Under the pieces are notes generated by a model. It saw nothing but the letters and a program-made list of their open reading frames with translations. It had not been told where the DNA came from and did not search any database. The position numbers and the translations under genes were made by a program. Source: Chloroflexota bacterium (GTDB lineage Bacteria; Chloroflexota; Anaerolineae; 4572-78; J111). From it: a stretch of DNA of 64,000 nt. Positions 16,148-24,530 of the stretch are shown piece by piece; the first letter of the stretch is position 1; every line of letters begins with the position of its first letter. Location of the stretch: the NCBI GenBank assembly GCA_016860845.1, contig BOKF01000001.1, forward strand, positions 62,001-126,000, in the 5' to 3' direction.

Positions 16148-17594
16148 ATGCCCCCTCAAAAAACCCTCATCGTCAACGATATTCACTCCCAACTCAATCT
16201 AACCGAAGTGGCCGAGATTGTCCCGGTTGACTCGCTGGCCGCCATCCAGGCGACTATCCGCCGGGCGGCTGAACAGGGCCGGGCCATTTGCATCGCCGGG
16301 GGGCGGCACGCCATGGGCGGGCGGGCAGCAGTTCGCTAAGGGTGCAGTGCTGCTGGACACAACCCGGCTGAACCGGATCTTGAATTTCGATCCGGCGGCG
16401 GGCCTGATCGAAGTGGGAGCCGGCATCCAGTGGCCGGAACTGATTGGCTATCTGGTGGCAGCCCAAAAAGATATGCCCTGGCCGCAGCAGTGGGGCATCG
16501 CCCAGAAGCAAACCGGCGCGGATCGGATCAGCCTCGGCGGCTCGCTAGCCGCGAATGGGCACGGCCGGGGGCTAAAAATGCCGCCCCTCATCGCCGATGT
16601 CGAGTCCTTTATTTTAGTAGATGCCCAGGGTGAGGCGCAGACGTGCAGCCGCCAGAAAAACAGCGAATTGTTCCGGCTGGTCATCGGCGGCTACGGCTTA
16701 TTTGGCATTATTTATTCCATCAAGCTGCGCCTGGCGCCCCGGCAAAAAATGGAGCGGGTCGTCGAAGTCATTACGGTTGACTCGTTATGTGCCGCCTTTG
16801 AGCAGCGCCTTCAGGCCGGCTTTCTCTACGGCGACTTTCAATTCTCGACGGATGAGCAATCCGCAGATTTCTTGCACCGGGGCGTTTTTTCCTGTTATCG
16901 CCCGGTTGATCCGGCTACCCCGCTGCCGGAGAGTCAAAGGGAGCTGTCCACGGACGACTGGACCCACCTTTTTTACCTCTCCCACGCCGACAAAGCCGAA
17001 GCGTTCCGCCGCTACGCCGGTTATTACCTGTCCAGCTCCGGCCAAATCTACGGCTCCGATACCCACCAGTTGAGCACCTACCTCGACAATTATCATCGCG
17101 ACCTGGACCAACGCCTCGGCGCGGCGCATCCCGCGACCGAAATCATCGCCGAAATTTACGTTCCTCGCCCCGATCTACTTGACTTCCTGGCCGAGGTGCG
17201 AGACGATTTTCGGGCCAACCAGGTCAACCTCATCTACGGCACGATCCGCCTGATTGAAGCGGATACGGAGAGCTTTTTAGCCTGGGCCAGGCAGCCGTAT
17301 GCCTGTACCGTCTTCAATCTGCACACCGTTCACACTTCCCAGGGCCTCGCCCATTCTACCGCCGCCTTTCGCCGCCTGATTGATATGGCCATCCGGCGCG
17401 GCGGCAGCTACTTTTTGACCTACCACAAGTATGCCACCCGCCGGCAAGTCGAAGCCTGCTATCCCCAGTTTGCCGAATTCCTCCGGCTCAAACGGCGCTA
17501 CGACCCAGAAGAACGCTTCCAGAGCGATTGGTATCGCCACTACCGGGACATGTTTGGAGTCCGCCCCGAGCTGAAACTCAGGGCTAATAGCTGA
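16148..17594 (+). pseudogene. FAD-linked oxidase with a GGGC-repeat frameshift
   Basis: The first frame runs from ATG 16148 through IVPVDSLAAIQATIRRAAEQG and AGGRHAMGG, then hits a stop at 16337-16339. The remainder continues in another frame as QQFAKGAVLLDTTRLN and runs to 17594 with a full FAD_binding_4 domain and oxidase C-terminus (ends RYDPEERFQSDWYRHYRDMF). The break is a run of three GGGC units at 16315-16326; removing one unit restores AGGRHAMGGQQF and a product of about 480 aa. Either the gene is switched off by slippage, or it is an assembly error. Otherwise it looks like a healthy FAD-dependent sugar or lactone oxidase-like enzyme. Confidence 0.85.
16315..16326 (+). repeat. Tetranucleotide run (GGGC)x3 causing frameshift
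   Basis: Three tandem GGGC units lie exactly where the reading frame changes; two units give the in-frame codons ATG GGC GGG CAG CAG. Confidence 0.9.
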
Positions 17595-17604
17595 AGTACG
17601 CTAA

Positions 17605-17694
17605 AGCGCACTGATTTTCAGCCGACTTGAGTCGGCTTGAACTACTTAGCCTGGGGTTTTAACCCCTGGCGGCGGGCGGCTGAGTAGTTACAGC
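17605..17694. repeat. Palindromic repeat with GCCGACTTGAGTCGGC core
   Basis: An inner hairpin GCCGACT/AGTCGGC is followed by an outer pair ACTACTTAGCC / GGCTGAGTAGT around GGGGTTTTAACCCC. It sits between the convergent frameshifted oxidase and the subtilase gene and may end both transcripts. Confidence 0.8.
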
Positions 17695-17705
17695 GTGACT
17701 TAAGA

Positions 17706-19466
17706 TTATTTATTAATTACCGGTAGATAGTAACTTAAGGGGCCTGAAGGGATTTCGGTCCCTATGGGTGGGTCGCCCAGGGTGAGCCGCCCGTAGCCAA
17801 ATTGAGGGTCCAGCCCGGAGTTACCCATATCCACCGCCCGCTCGGTCAGGAAAGCCTGGAGCTGTGCCGGGGTGAAACTGGGGTTGGCGCTCAAGGCCAG
17901 AGCGGCGGCCCCGGCCACGTGGGGGGTGGCCGCCGACGTGCCGTTAAAAATGCGCGGCCCGTAGCTCTGGGTCGAGACATTGGCATACCCGGCCAGGTCG
18001 GGCTTGTTGAAGCCGCCGCTGGCCGCACCGCCGGGACCATTGGTGGGGCCTTCGGAGCTGTAGAATTCCTGGGCATACGGCGCAGCCACATTGAGCGCGG
18101 CCACCGTCACCGCTTGGGGCGAGTCGGCCAGGTTGGCAATGCTGCGGGCATGCAGCCCCTCGTACAAGCCAAACCCAAACGAAATGATGCCGGGGGTAAA
18201 AACCTCAAAGTTGACCGTTTTGTCGCCGCTGATCCGCTCGATTCTGAAACCGTAGGGAGCAAAATCAAAAATGTTGGCCGAAATCCACTCGGTTGGGGTC
18301 TGGCCGGGACTGCCATTCTGAACGTCGGTGCTGCTGGCAACCGTTTGCCAATTCGTGCCGTTCCAGCGCACCAGGTGGAGATCAAAGTCCTGGTCCACCT
18401 GCTCCCAATCGCTCCAGCGCACAAAAATATTGACTGTACCCAGGAAAAATGACGCGCAGTTGCCACCCCCGATCAAAGTGAAGGTAAAACAATTCACATC
18501 GTCCCCGTTGGCAAACTCGTGTAAATTGTCGGCGTCGGCGTTGCTGTAGACCCCACCCCAGTGGGACTCCCGGTCGTTCCCGGCAGCAGTGATCCACAAA
18601 ATGCCCGCGGCCCGGGCTTGACTAACGACATCGGCCAGAAAGCCGGTGCCATCGCCAGGGCTGGCATTGTAGAGGCCGATGGAGCTGGAAATCAGGTCCA
18701 CCTGCTGGCTGATCAACCAGGCCACTGCTTCGGCTATGTCCAACTCGGTGCCGACCTTGGCCAGATAGAGGTGCGCACCCGGGGCAATGTCGTGAATGAC
18801 CTCGGCGCAGGCGGTGCCATGCTCGGTGGTGCTGCCGAGCTGCTCGTCGGTTTCACTGTCAACAAAGTTTTTGGCGACCACCACTGCGGGCAGGTCGGTC
18901 CCCAATAAGCCGGAGTAACCGACAAAACCCAGGTCCACAATGCCAATTTTCACTCCCGCGCCGGTATGCCCGGCTGCCTGCCAGGCCGCTGCATTGATAG
19001 GCGCCAGGCCTTCGCTGGTGGAACTACCCACCTGTAGAGTTTCCAGCGAAAAAACCGGCGCAGGCCGGCGAATGAAGTGAACTTCACTGCGCACGGCGAT
19101 GGCCTTCAGGGCATCGGGCGGCAGCCAGCCCTGCACCAGGGTGTCCTGCCGGCCCACGCCGGTCACTTCACCACCGGCTTCCGTAACCGCGGCCTTGACA
19201 GCCGCCAGACCGGCCGCATCCGTCGCAATTTGAACCTGCACCCGGCCCTCAACCAGCCGGACGGCGGAAGATTCAGCCTGGGCGTTTACTGCTTCTTCGG
19301 AAGCGGCGCTGGCAGCGGCCAGTTGGGCCAGGGTCGAGTCAAGTTTAGACTGGCGACTAACTGGTTCATCCGCCCGGGCAGGAGAAACACTTACCAGTAT
19401 TAAAATCGAGAGCGGAAGGAGGATCGTTCTTCCCAGCCAGTTCATAACCTTTCCTGTTTGGTTCAT
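17706..19466 (-). CDS. Secreted S8 (subtilisin-like) serine peptidase
   Basis: This protein of about 586 aa has a signal peptide (residues 1-31), a prodomain (about 40-135, ending SEVHFIRRPAP) and a catalytic domain with Asp near 178 (GIVDLGFVG), His near 216 (EHGTACAE) and Ser near 511 (NGTSAATPHVAG). A beta-sandwich-like insert (SDWEQVDQDFDLHLVRW...) lies between the oxyanion Asn region (AAGNDRESHWGG) and the serine. It ends SYYLPVINK, a C-terminal motif shared with two other exported proteins here. ATG 19466 has a strong GGAAAGGA site; an alternative ATG 19493 would overlap the stop of the upstream lipoprotein gene by ATGA. It is expected to act outside the cytoplasmic membrane. Confidence 0.92.
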   Translation of the reverse strand: MNQTGKVMNWLGRTILLPLSILILVSVSPARADEPVSRQSKLDSTLAQLAAASAASEEAVNAQAESSAVRLVEGRVQVQIATDAAGLAAVKAAVTEAGGEVTGVGRQDTLVQGWLPPDALKAIAVRSEVHFIRRPAPVFSLETLQVGSSTSEGLAPINAAAWQAAGHTGAGVKIGIVDLGFVGYSGLLGTDLPAVVVAKNFVDSETDEQLGSTTEHGTACAEVIHDIAPGAHLYLAKVGTELDIAEAVAWLISQQVDLISSSIGLYNASPGDGTGFLADVVSQARAAGILWITAAGNDRESHWGGVYSNADADNLHEFANGDDVNCFTFTLIGGGNCASFFLGTVNIFVRWSDWEQVDQDFDLHLVRWNGTNWQTVASSTDVQNGSPGQTPTEWISANIFDFAPYGFRIERISGDKTVNFEVFTPGIISFGFGLYEGLHARSIANLADSPQAVTVAALNVAAPYAQEFYSSEGPTNGPGGAASGGFNKPDLAGYANVSTQSYGPRIFNGTSAATPHVAGAAALALSANPSFTPAQLQAFLTERAVDMGNSGLDPQFGYGRLTLGDPPIGTEIPSGPLSYYLPVINK

Positions 19467-19489
19467 CGTTCCTTTCCTCTTTAAATGAC

Positions 19490-19918
19490 TCATTGAATGA
19501 AAACCTGGGTTGGGAGGCGGATTGCCAATACGTGCGGGCTGTTCGCCAAGTCGCAGAGCCGGCGGATGGGTGCAAACACCTGCATCTTTTCACCTGCTTG
19601 CGTGCCCGGCTCTACGTCAAAATTTTGCAAAAAAGTCACCTCTTCACCGGCCAGGATAAGTAGCACATGCACTTTGCCGTCCTTGAGCTTAAGCTGCCAC
19701 TGGTCAGCTAATTTCAGCGGCTCGGCGGCCTGGGTCAGTTGGAACAACCGGCTGTCCAGGCCGGAACAATCGGTGGGTTGGGGTGCAGCAGCCTCAAGCG
19801 TGGGGCTGGCTTCTGATGTGGGCGGCGCCTGGCCGGCGTTTTCAGCGGACGAGGCAGCCAGTCGAGCTTGGCAGGCTGCCACGAAAACAATGAACACGAC
19901 AAGATAAAGTAAACGCAT
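19490..19918 (-). CDS. Lipoprotein resembling the neighbouring subtilase prodomain
   Basis: This 142-aa protein has a lipobox ending FVAAC (Cys16) and a Pro/Ala/Ser-rich spacer. Its C-terminal 90 residues run parallel to the prodomain encoded next door: LDSRLFQLTQAAE against LDSTLAQLAAASA, LKDGKVHVLL against LVEGRVQVQI, and MQVFAPIRRLCDLANSPHVLAIRLP against VQGWLPPDALKAIAVRSEVHFIRRPA. It lies directly upstream in the same transcription unit. A membrane-anchored inhibitor or folding helper for the protease is the natural hypothesis; the resemblance is by eye, not by profile search. Confidence 0.75.
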   Translation of the reverse strand: MRLLYLVVFIVFVAACQARLAASSAENAGQAPPTSEASPTLEAAAPQPTDCSGLDSRLFQLTQAAEPLKLADQWQLKLKDGKVHVLLILAGEEVTFLQNFDVEPGTQAGEKMQVFAPIRRLCDLANSPHVLAIRLPTQVFIQ

Positions 19919-20315
19919 CGGCTAAATTCGCCCTGAAAAAGAGTTACTTCATCGCAGCGTGTCATTTCGACCGAAGCACCCAGAGCCGAAGGCCTCCTGT
20001 GGGAAGGGCATATAAGGAGAAATCCCCGCAGTTGCTATAGAGATTTCTCGCTATCGCTCGAAATGACAGGATAAAGTGCCGGAACTTATATTTTTCTGGG
20101 TTTTTAGGGGCTATCAGGTCAGGATTGACCAGTTAGAGAGGGGAAGTAAAAACCGATCGTTCAAACAGGGGTTCCAAATCACCGATTATCCAAAACCAGC
20201 TTACTATTAACCCGGTTCCAGGACAAGCATGGACAGCCAACGATTTGCTTGATTTAGGACCTTAGTCTCATCACCATTTGCTATTTATGGGAATTTTGGG
20301 GAATAAGCGCAGGTG
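19919..20315. other. Intergenic region with one REP palindrome
   Basis: Apart from the REP at 19960-20068 this region shows no open frame with coding character, no tRNA-like fold and no clear promoter. The stretch 20069-20315 holds nothing I can name. Confidence 0.6.
19960..20068. repeat. REP-like palindrome, family A
   Basis: TGTCATTTCGACCGAAG...GGAGAAATCC pairs with AGATTTCTCG...GCTCGAAATGACA. The left arm carries an extra AGCCGAAGGCCTCCTGTGGGAAG-like piece, so this is a modified copy of the 2060/32588 family. Confidence 0.8.
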
Positions 20316-21131
20316 TCAACCAGCCCGATTGTCCTGAAGACCGCTTTGGATGAACTGCTGCATGCGCTGGAAATGCGAACCGGGCCAGTAGATGCGGTCG
20401 CAGTTCTGGCAGCGGCGGAATTCATCGTAATACTGCCTGGTTTTGGGCGGCAGCCGGTCGCTGATGGCCTGCTTGGCAACCGCCTCCAGCAGGCCATTGC
20501 AGTGCAAGCAGCGGCTAAAAGGGCGCAGCGAGGCGAACAAATCGAAGCGGCGCAGCACCTCGACCAACTGCTGTCGTGGGCTGGTTGAGCGAACACAGTA
20601 GCCGTGCGTCACAACGCTGCGTTTGAGCAAGCCCCGGTCGCGGGTCAACAAGATACGCCCCTGGGTGCTGGAGATCTGGGCCAATTCTTCGTCGGCGTAA
20701 TCGTTGCGATAGAGCGCGTCAAAGCCCAGCATGCGCAGGTAAACAGCCAGGCGGCCCAGGTGCACGTCGAGAACAAAGCGGGTTTCACGGAGCGGCCAGG
20801 GGCGAACGCGCACCAGCGGGGTAATATCAATGGCCTCAAAGACCGGGTAAACGCTGATCCGGTCGCCGTCGCGCACCAGGTAGGTAAAATCAACCGAGAC
20901 GCCGTTGGCCAGGATGAGGTCTACTTCGGTGTGGGGCACGCCCAGCGCCTCGATCACATCCTTGACCGAGGCGCTCAGTTCAAAAGAGTGGGTCAGCGTT
21001 TTTTGGCGCTGGTCGGCGGGGAGAAAATCATTCAGTTCGGCGTAGAAGCGAATGGAGGCACATTTTGAGGATAGGGGATCGAAGCCAGTGGATTGAATAG
21101 ATTTCTTGGCGGAGTGCTGTCCATCTTCCAT
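20316..21131 (-). CDS. Mut7-C RNase domain protein with N-terminal ubiquitin-like domain
   Basis: This 271-aa protein has a ThiS/ubiquitin-like N-terminal domain (about 25-100: ASIRFYAELNDFLP, VDLILANGVSVDFTYLVRDGDRISVYP) and a Mut7-C PIN-like RNase domain (from about 115: FVLDVHLGRLAVYLRMLGFDALY, ILLTRDRGLL). A zinc ribbon follows: CLHCNG near 205 and CQNC near 240. Mut7-C proteins are predicted Mg2+-dependent RNases. The ATG at 21131 lies inside a heptanucleotide array, so the first 20 residues (MEDGQHSAKKSIQSTGF..) are probably repeat-derived rather than ancestral. It follows the molybdopterin oxidoreductase gene after 17 bases. Confidence 0.88.
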   Translation of the reverse strand: MEDGQHSAKKSIQSTGFDPLSSKCASIRFYAELNDFLPADQRQKTLTHSFELSASVKDVIEALGVPHTEVDLILANGVSVDFTYLVRDGDRISVYPVFEAIDITPLVRVRPWPLRETRFVLDVHLGRLAVYLRMLGFDALYRNDYADEELAQISSTQGRILLTRDRGLLKRSVVTHGYCVRSTSPRQQLVEVLRRFDLFASLRPFSRCLHCNGLLEAVAKQAISDRLPPKTRQYYDEFRRCQNCDRIYWPGSHFQRMQQFIQSGLQDNRAG

Positions 21132-21162
21132 CTTCTATCCTCTATTCTCTATCCTCTGTCTT
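21121..21162 (-). repeat. Heptanucleotide array supplying a stop and a start codon
   Basis: Six units on the plus strand (CCATCTT, CCATCTT, CTATCCT, CTATTCT, CTATCCT, CTGTCTT) span the junction of two minus-strand genes. The TAG stop of the oxidoreductase (21149-21151) and the ATG of the Mut7-C gene (21129-21131) both fall within it. Confidence 0.88.
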
Positions 21163-23317
21163 CCGCTCTTCGTATCCAGGCACGATTGCTGTGAAAGGTG
21201 CTTTGCCCGGCCAGATCGGCCAGCGCATCGGGTGTAGTCCAGTTGACATTGCGTCCTGAGCTTGTCGAAGGGTCGAGTTTGGCCCAGCGGCCTTTGGGCG
21301 AGGCCAGCACCCCGGGCCGGACGGCGTCAGTTACAACGGCGCGCAGTGTGCACCAACCGCGCCCATTTTCGACCACTACGGTATCTCCGTTGGCAATGCC
21401 GCGCGCCACCGCATCGGCAGGGTGAATTTCGACAAACGGCGTCCCTTCCCGTTCCAGCAGACTGGGCACGTTGGCCATGCTGCTGGTAGTGAAATGGTGA
21501 GCAGCCCCGGAAATCAGGGTGAGAGGAGGCGCCCCCCGTCCGGGGGCAGGTGAGGCGAGGAGGCGATCCCCATCCGGGGGCAGGTGAGGCGAGGATTCAT
21601 TTACTGGGTCAAATTGTTCCACTTGTTCCGGTTCAAGCCAGCCGGGCAGGGGGTCGAGTCCGGCTTCGGCCATACGTTGGGAAAACAGCTCGACTTTGCC
21701 GCTGGGGGTGGGGAAGTGCGGACCCCCTCCCCAACCCGCCCCCTGAGAGGGGGCAAAAGGTGTGGTGGATTCGAGGGCCAGGGGAACAGGCTGGCCCTGC
21801 TTGAGTTGTTCCAGGGTAATGCCGCGAAAGGCGGGATTGTGCTTGGCCGAGGCGGTCAAAATCTCTTCAATCACTTCGTCGGCGCTCTGGTGCAGCCAGG
21901 GATCGTCAAAACCCAGCGCGGCGGCCAGCAAGCCCATTACCTCCCAGTTGCTTTTGCTCTCGCCCAGGGGCGGGATGGCGGGCTGGTTATAGGTCAGCAT
22001 GGTGTGGCCGTAGGCTTTGTGCAGATCGGCGTGCTCAAGCTGTGAGGTGGCCGGCAGAACGATGTCGGCGGTGTCGGCGGTATCGGTCATAAAGAGTTCG
22101 TGAACCACGGTAAAGAGGTCTTCCCGCCGGAGGCCCTGCACAATCAGCCCGGCGTTGGGGGCAACCGCCGCCGGGTTAGAGCCAAAAACGTACAGCGACA
22201 TGACCGGCGGGTCGGTTACTTCGCCGGCCAGGGCCGCGCCCAGCCGGTTCATATTCACTTTTCGGGCGGGGGGCGGGCAGTTTTCCCAGTGACTCACCCC
22301 GGCCCATTTGAAATAGCCGCTGGTGCTGTAAGCCAGGCCGCCGCCGCAGACCCCGTACTGGCCGGTCAGCGCGGGCAGAGCCAGCAGGGCGCGCACCGTT
22401 TGGCCCCCGTTGCGGTGGCGCTGCAGGCCGTCGGCAAATTTGATCAGGGCGGGTTGGGTCGTAGCATACAGCCGGGCCAGGTCAATAATCGCCGTTTCCG
22501 GCAGGCCGGTGATAGCCGCCACCCGGCCTGGCTCGTAGGCAGCCAGGCGCTCCCGCAGTTGCGGCCAGCCGACGGTGTGGGCCTCCAGCCAGGCTTCGTC
22601 GTGCAGCTTTTCGGCGACGATGACGTGGGCCAGGCCGAGGGCCAGGACGCCGTCGGTGTTGGGCAGCGGGGCTAAATGCCAATCTGCGCCGCGAGCGGTG
22701 CGGGTGCGGCGGGGGTCAATGACGACGACCTGGCAACCGCTGCGCTGCGCATTTTTGAGGTGGGGCATAAAATGAGGCGCGGTGCTGACCGGGTTGTGAC
22801 CCCAGATGATGACCAGCTTACTGTGGGCGACATGCTCGTAGGGCGGGCTGTGCCGCACGCCCAGCGTCGCCTCGAGGGCGAATTCCGCGGCAGACCCACA
22901 GATACTCCGCTCGAGCTGGCTGGCCCCCAGGCGGTTCCACAAGCGGCTGCTGCTGACGGTCATTTGGACCAGGCCCAGCGTGCCGCTGTAGCTGTAGGGC
23001 AGAATGGCCGCTGCGCCGTACCGGTCAATAATCTCCCGCCAGCGCCCGGCAGTCTCGGCAATGGCTTCGTCCCAGGTGATCCGCGCCCACTGGCCGCTAC
23101 CTTTGGGACCGACCCGCCGTAAAGGGTATTGCAGGCGGTCCGGGTGGTAGACTCGCTCCAGGTAGGGCCGGACCTTAGCGCAGAGCCAGCCCTCGGTGAT
23201 GGGGTGCTGCGGGTCGGCGTAGAAATTAACGGCCCGCTCGTCCTCAACTTCGGTGATGATGCCGCAAGTGTCGGGGCAGTCGTGGGGACAGGCTCCGTGG
23301 ATGCGTTGCATGGTCAT
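21149..23317 (-). CDS. Molybdopterin-dependent oxidoreductase (YoaE/Psr-like, 4Fe-4S)
   Basis: This 722-aa protein of the DMSO-reductase superfamily starts with CPHDCPDTC and GWLCAK, four cysteines for a 4Fe-4S cluster, followed by molybdopterin domains (IIWGHNPVSTAPH, VVIDPRRTRTARGADWHLAP, FADGLQRHRNGG, VFGSNPAAVAPNAG) and a C-terminal molydop-binding barrel (HPADAVARGIANGDTVVVENGRG). The CPHDCPDTC start is that of the soluble YoaE-like branch with unknown substrate; no partner Fe-S or membrane subunit is adjacent. Three low-complexity pieces sit in frame: LDPSTSSGR (from CCTTCGACAAGCTCAGGA), a double GDRLLASPAP-type piece, and TPFAPSQGAGWGGGPHF. AAGGGGGG precedes ATG 23317. Confidence 0.9.
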   Translation of the reverse strand: MTMQRIHGACPHDCPDTCGIITEVEDERAVNFYADPQHPITEGWLCAKVRPYLERVYHPDRLQYPLRRVGPKGSGQWARITWDEAIAETAGRWREIIDRYGAAAILPYSYSGTLGLVQMTVSSSRLWNRLGASQLERSICGSAAEFALEATLGVRHSPPYEHVAHSKLVIIWGHNPVSTAPHFMPHLKNAQRSGCQVVVIDPRRTRTARGADWHLAPLPNTDGVLALGLAHVIVAEKLHDEAWLEAHTVGWPQLRERLAAYEPGRVAAITGLPETAIIDLARLYATTQPALIKFADGLQRHRNGGQTVRALLALPALTGQYGVCGGGLAYSTSGYFKWAGVSHWENCPPPARKVNMNRLGAALAGEVTDPPVMSLYVFGSNPAAVAPNAGLIVQGLRREDLFTVVHELFMTDTADTADIVLPATSQLEHADLHKAYGHTMLTYNQPAIPPLGESKSNWEVMGLLAAALGFDDPWLHQSADEVIEEILTASAKHNPAFRGITLEQLKQGQPVPLALESTTPFAPSQGAGWGGGPHFPTPSGKVELFSQRMAEAGLDPLPGWLEPEQVEQFDPVNESSPHLPPDGDRLLASPAPGRGAPPLTLISGAAHHFTTSSMANVPSLLEREGTPFVEIHPADAVARGIANGDTVVVENGRGWCTLRAVVTDAVRPGVLASPKGRWAKLDPSTSSGRNVNWTTPDALADLAGQSTFHSNRAWIRRAEDRG
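21539..21595 (-). repeat. Duplicated 23-bp repeat inside the oxidoreductase gene
   Basis: TCCGGGGGCAGGTGAGGCGA plus GGA occurs at 21539-21561 and again at 21573-21595, both within the reading frame (PPDG...LASPAPG). The offset of 34 bases puts the two copies in different frames. Confidence 0.8.
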
Positions 23318-23546
23318 AATGGTTCCCCCCTTAAACGGTTATTTTGGGTCATGATGACAATGCTGCCCACAAAAAGCAAATTTTCGGCTTACTTTTTTCC
23401 TATAGAGTTGTGATATAATCTATAATACTTTTAGTCTACCCACATGAGACCCAATCTAATCTATTCCCCGCTTCTGCCTCGACTTGGCCGGCAAGTGATA
23501 AAGTTAGTGGTTTGAATACAGGTGTTATTTATCAGGGGGTAAACCG

Positions 23547-24530
23547 ATGAAGTATTATCAGGTGATGCGTTGGGGACAGCGGGTGAGCGTTGCCGTATTG
23601 TTGGCGCTGCTGCTGGTAGGGGTGAGTCTGGCTGTGCTGGTGTGGAATGCAGCAGCCGGGGCTAAAGGCAAAGGGCCGGGCTGCGGCGGCGACCTGCTCG
23701 ACGGGACTGAACAGAACGGCGACCTGATTCTGTTGCTAAACAGCGGCGGCGGTAGCTGGGAATCGGGGGGGCCGACGATTAGCAAAAATCTACAAATTGA
23801 GGGTGGTTGGAAACTAAAAACCGGCGAGATTTGCTCGTCAAACCAAACCTATACCGATACCTCTAAATTTGAATTCATCGGCCCTCTCACTCGTTCCGTC
23901 GCCAGCGAAAGTGATGATGGCCCGGTGATAACCATTGCCCCCAGCGTGCTCACGCTGACGATCAAGCACGTCATCTTTGATCAGCAAGGAGCTGTGCTTA
24001 AAGGGGGCGGCATTAATGGCGTGATCTCTAACGGCGCGACTATTTTGCTGGAAAACCTGGCTTTTGTAGATGGCGGCGGCACTGCCGATAATGGAGCCGG
24101 ACTTTACTTGGAAGTGCGGGGCAATTCACACCTGGTTCTCTCAGGCACTCAATTTTTGACCAACACGGCTCAAGAAACGGGCGGTGGTTTTGAGATCCAC
24201 GTCTTTGACGGCAGCCAGGTGACTTTTTATAACCCGGAAGTGCGGGGCAACCGCTCCTTGAACGGCAACGGCGGCGGCGGGCGTATCGTGATTCATCGGG
24301 GGACAGTTTCAATTATTGGCGGCACATTCTCCAACAATTTTGCCAACCAGGGCCGGGGCGGCGGCCTTGCGGTTGAAGCCACCGGCGGCGGCCCGGCTGT
24401 TCTCATCTTGCAGAACCCCACCTTTTCTGGCAATACCGCCTCGTTTAGCAATCCCGATTTGTTTACCAGCGGCCCATTGGCCGTTTTGGATAAAACAACT
24501 TTCTTGCCGATTGTGCGCAAGAATTCTTAA
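23547..24530 (+). CDS. Exported beta-helix surface protein
   Basis: This 327-aa protein has a signal-type N-terminus (RWGQRVSVAVLLALLLVGVSLAVLVW) and then repeating short strands with Gly/Asn turns (IKHVIFDQQGAVLKGGG, LLENLAFVDGGGTADNGAGLYL, LSGTQFLTNTAQETGGGF, SIIGGTFSNNFANQGRGGGL), the pattern of right-handed parallel beta-helix proteins. It ends TTFLPIVRKNS, matching the C-terminal motif of the subtilase and the SBBP protein. AGGGGGT precedes ATG 23547. Its stop overlaps the stop of the convergent cyclase-fusion gene by 4 bases. Adhesion or carbohydrate binding is possible; no catalytic residues are evident. Confidence 0.8.
   Translation: MKYYQVMRWGQRVSVAVLLALLLVGVSLAVLVWNAAAGAKGKGPGCGGDLLDGTEQNGDLILLLNSGGGSWESGGPTISKNLQIEGGWKLKTGEICSSNQTYTDTSKFEFIGPLTRSVASESDDGPVITIAPSVLTLTIKHVIFDQQGAVLKGGGINGVISNGATILLENLAFVDGGGTADNGAGLYLEVRGNSHLVLSGTQFLTNTAQETGGGFEIHVFDGSQVTFYNPEVRGNRSLNGNGGGGRIVIHRGTVSIIGGTFSNNFANQGRGGGLAVEATGGGPAVLILQNPTFSGNTASFSNPDLFTSGPLAVLDKTTFLPIVRKNS

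Noticed and set aside
20069..20315. A possible tRNA or small RNA in the gap beyond the 19960 REP
   Set aside because: GGTTCCAAATC resembles a T-arm at first glance, but there is no acceptor stem, anticodon arm or CCA-compatible fold.
21149..23317. Assignment as formate dehydrogenase or nitrate reductase
   Set aside because: The CPHDCPDTC start and absence of partner subunits point to the YoaE-like branch; there is no clear Sec/Cys active-site motif of formate dehydrogenases.
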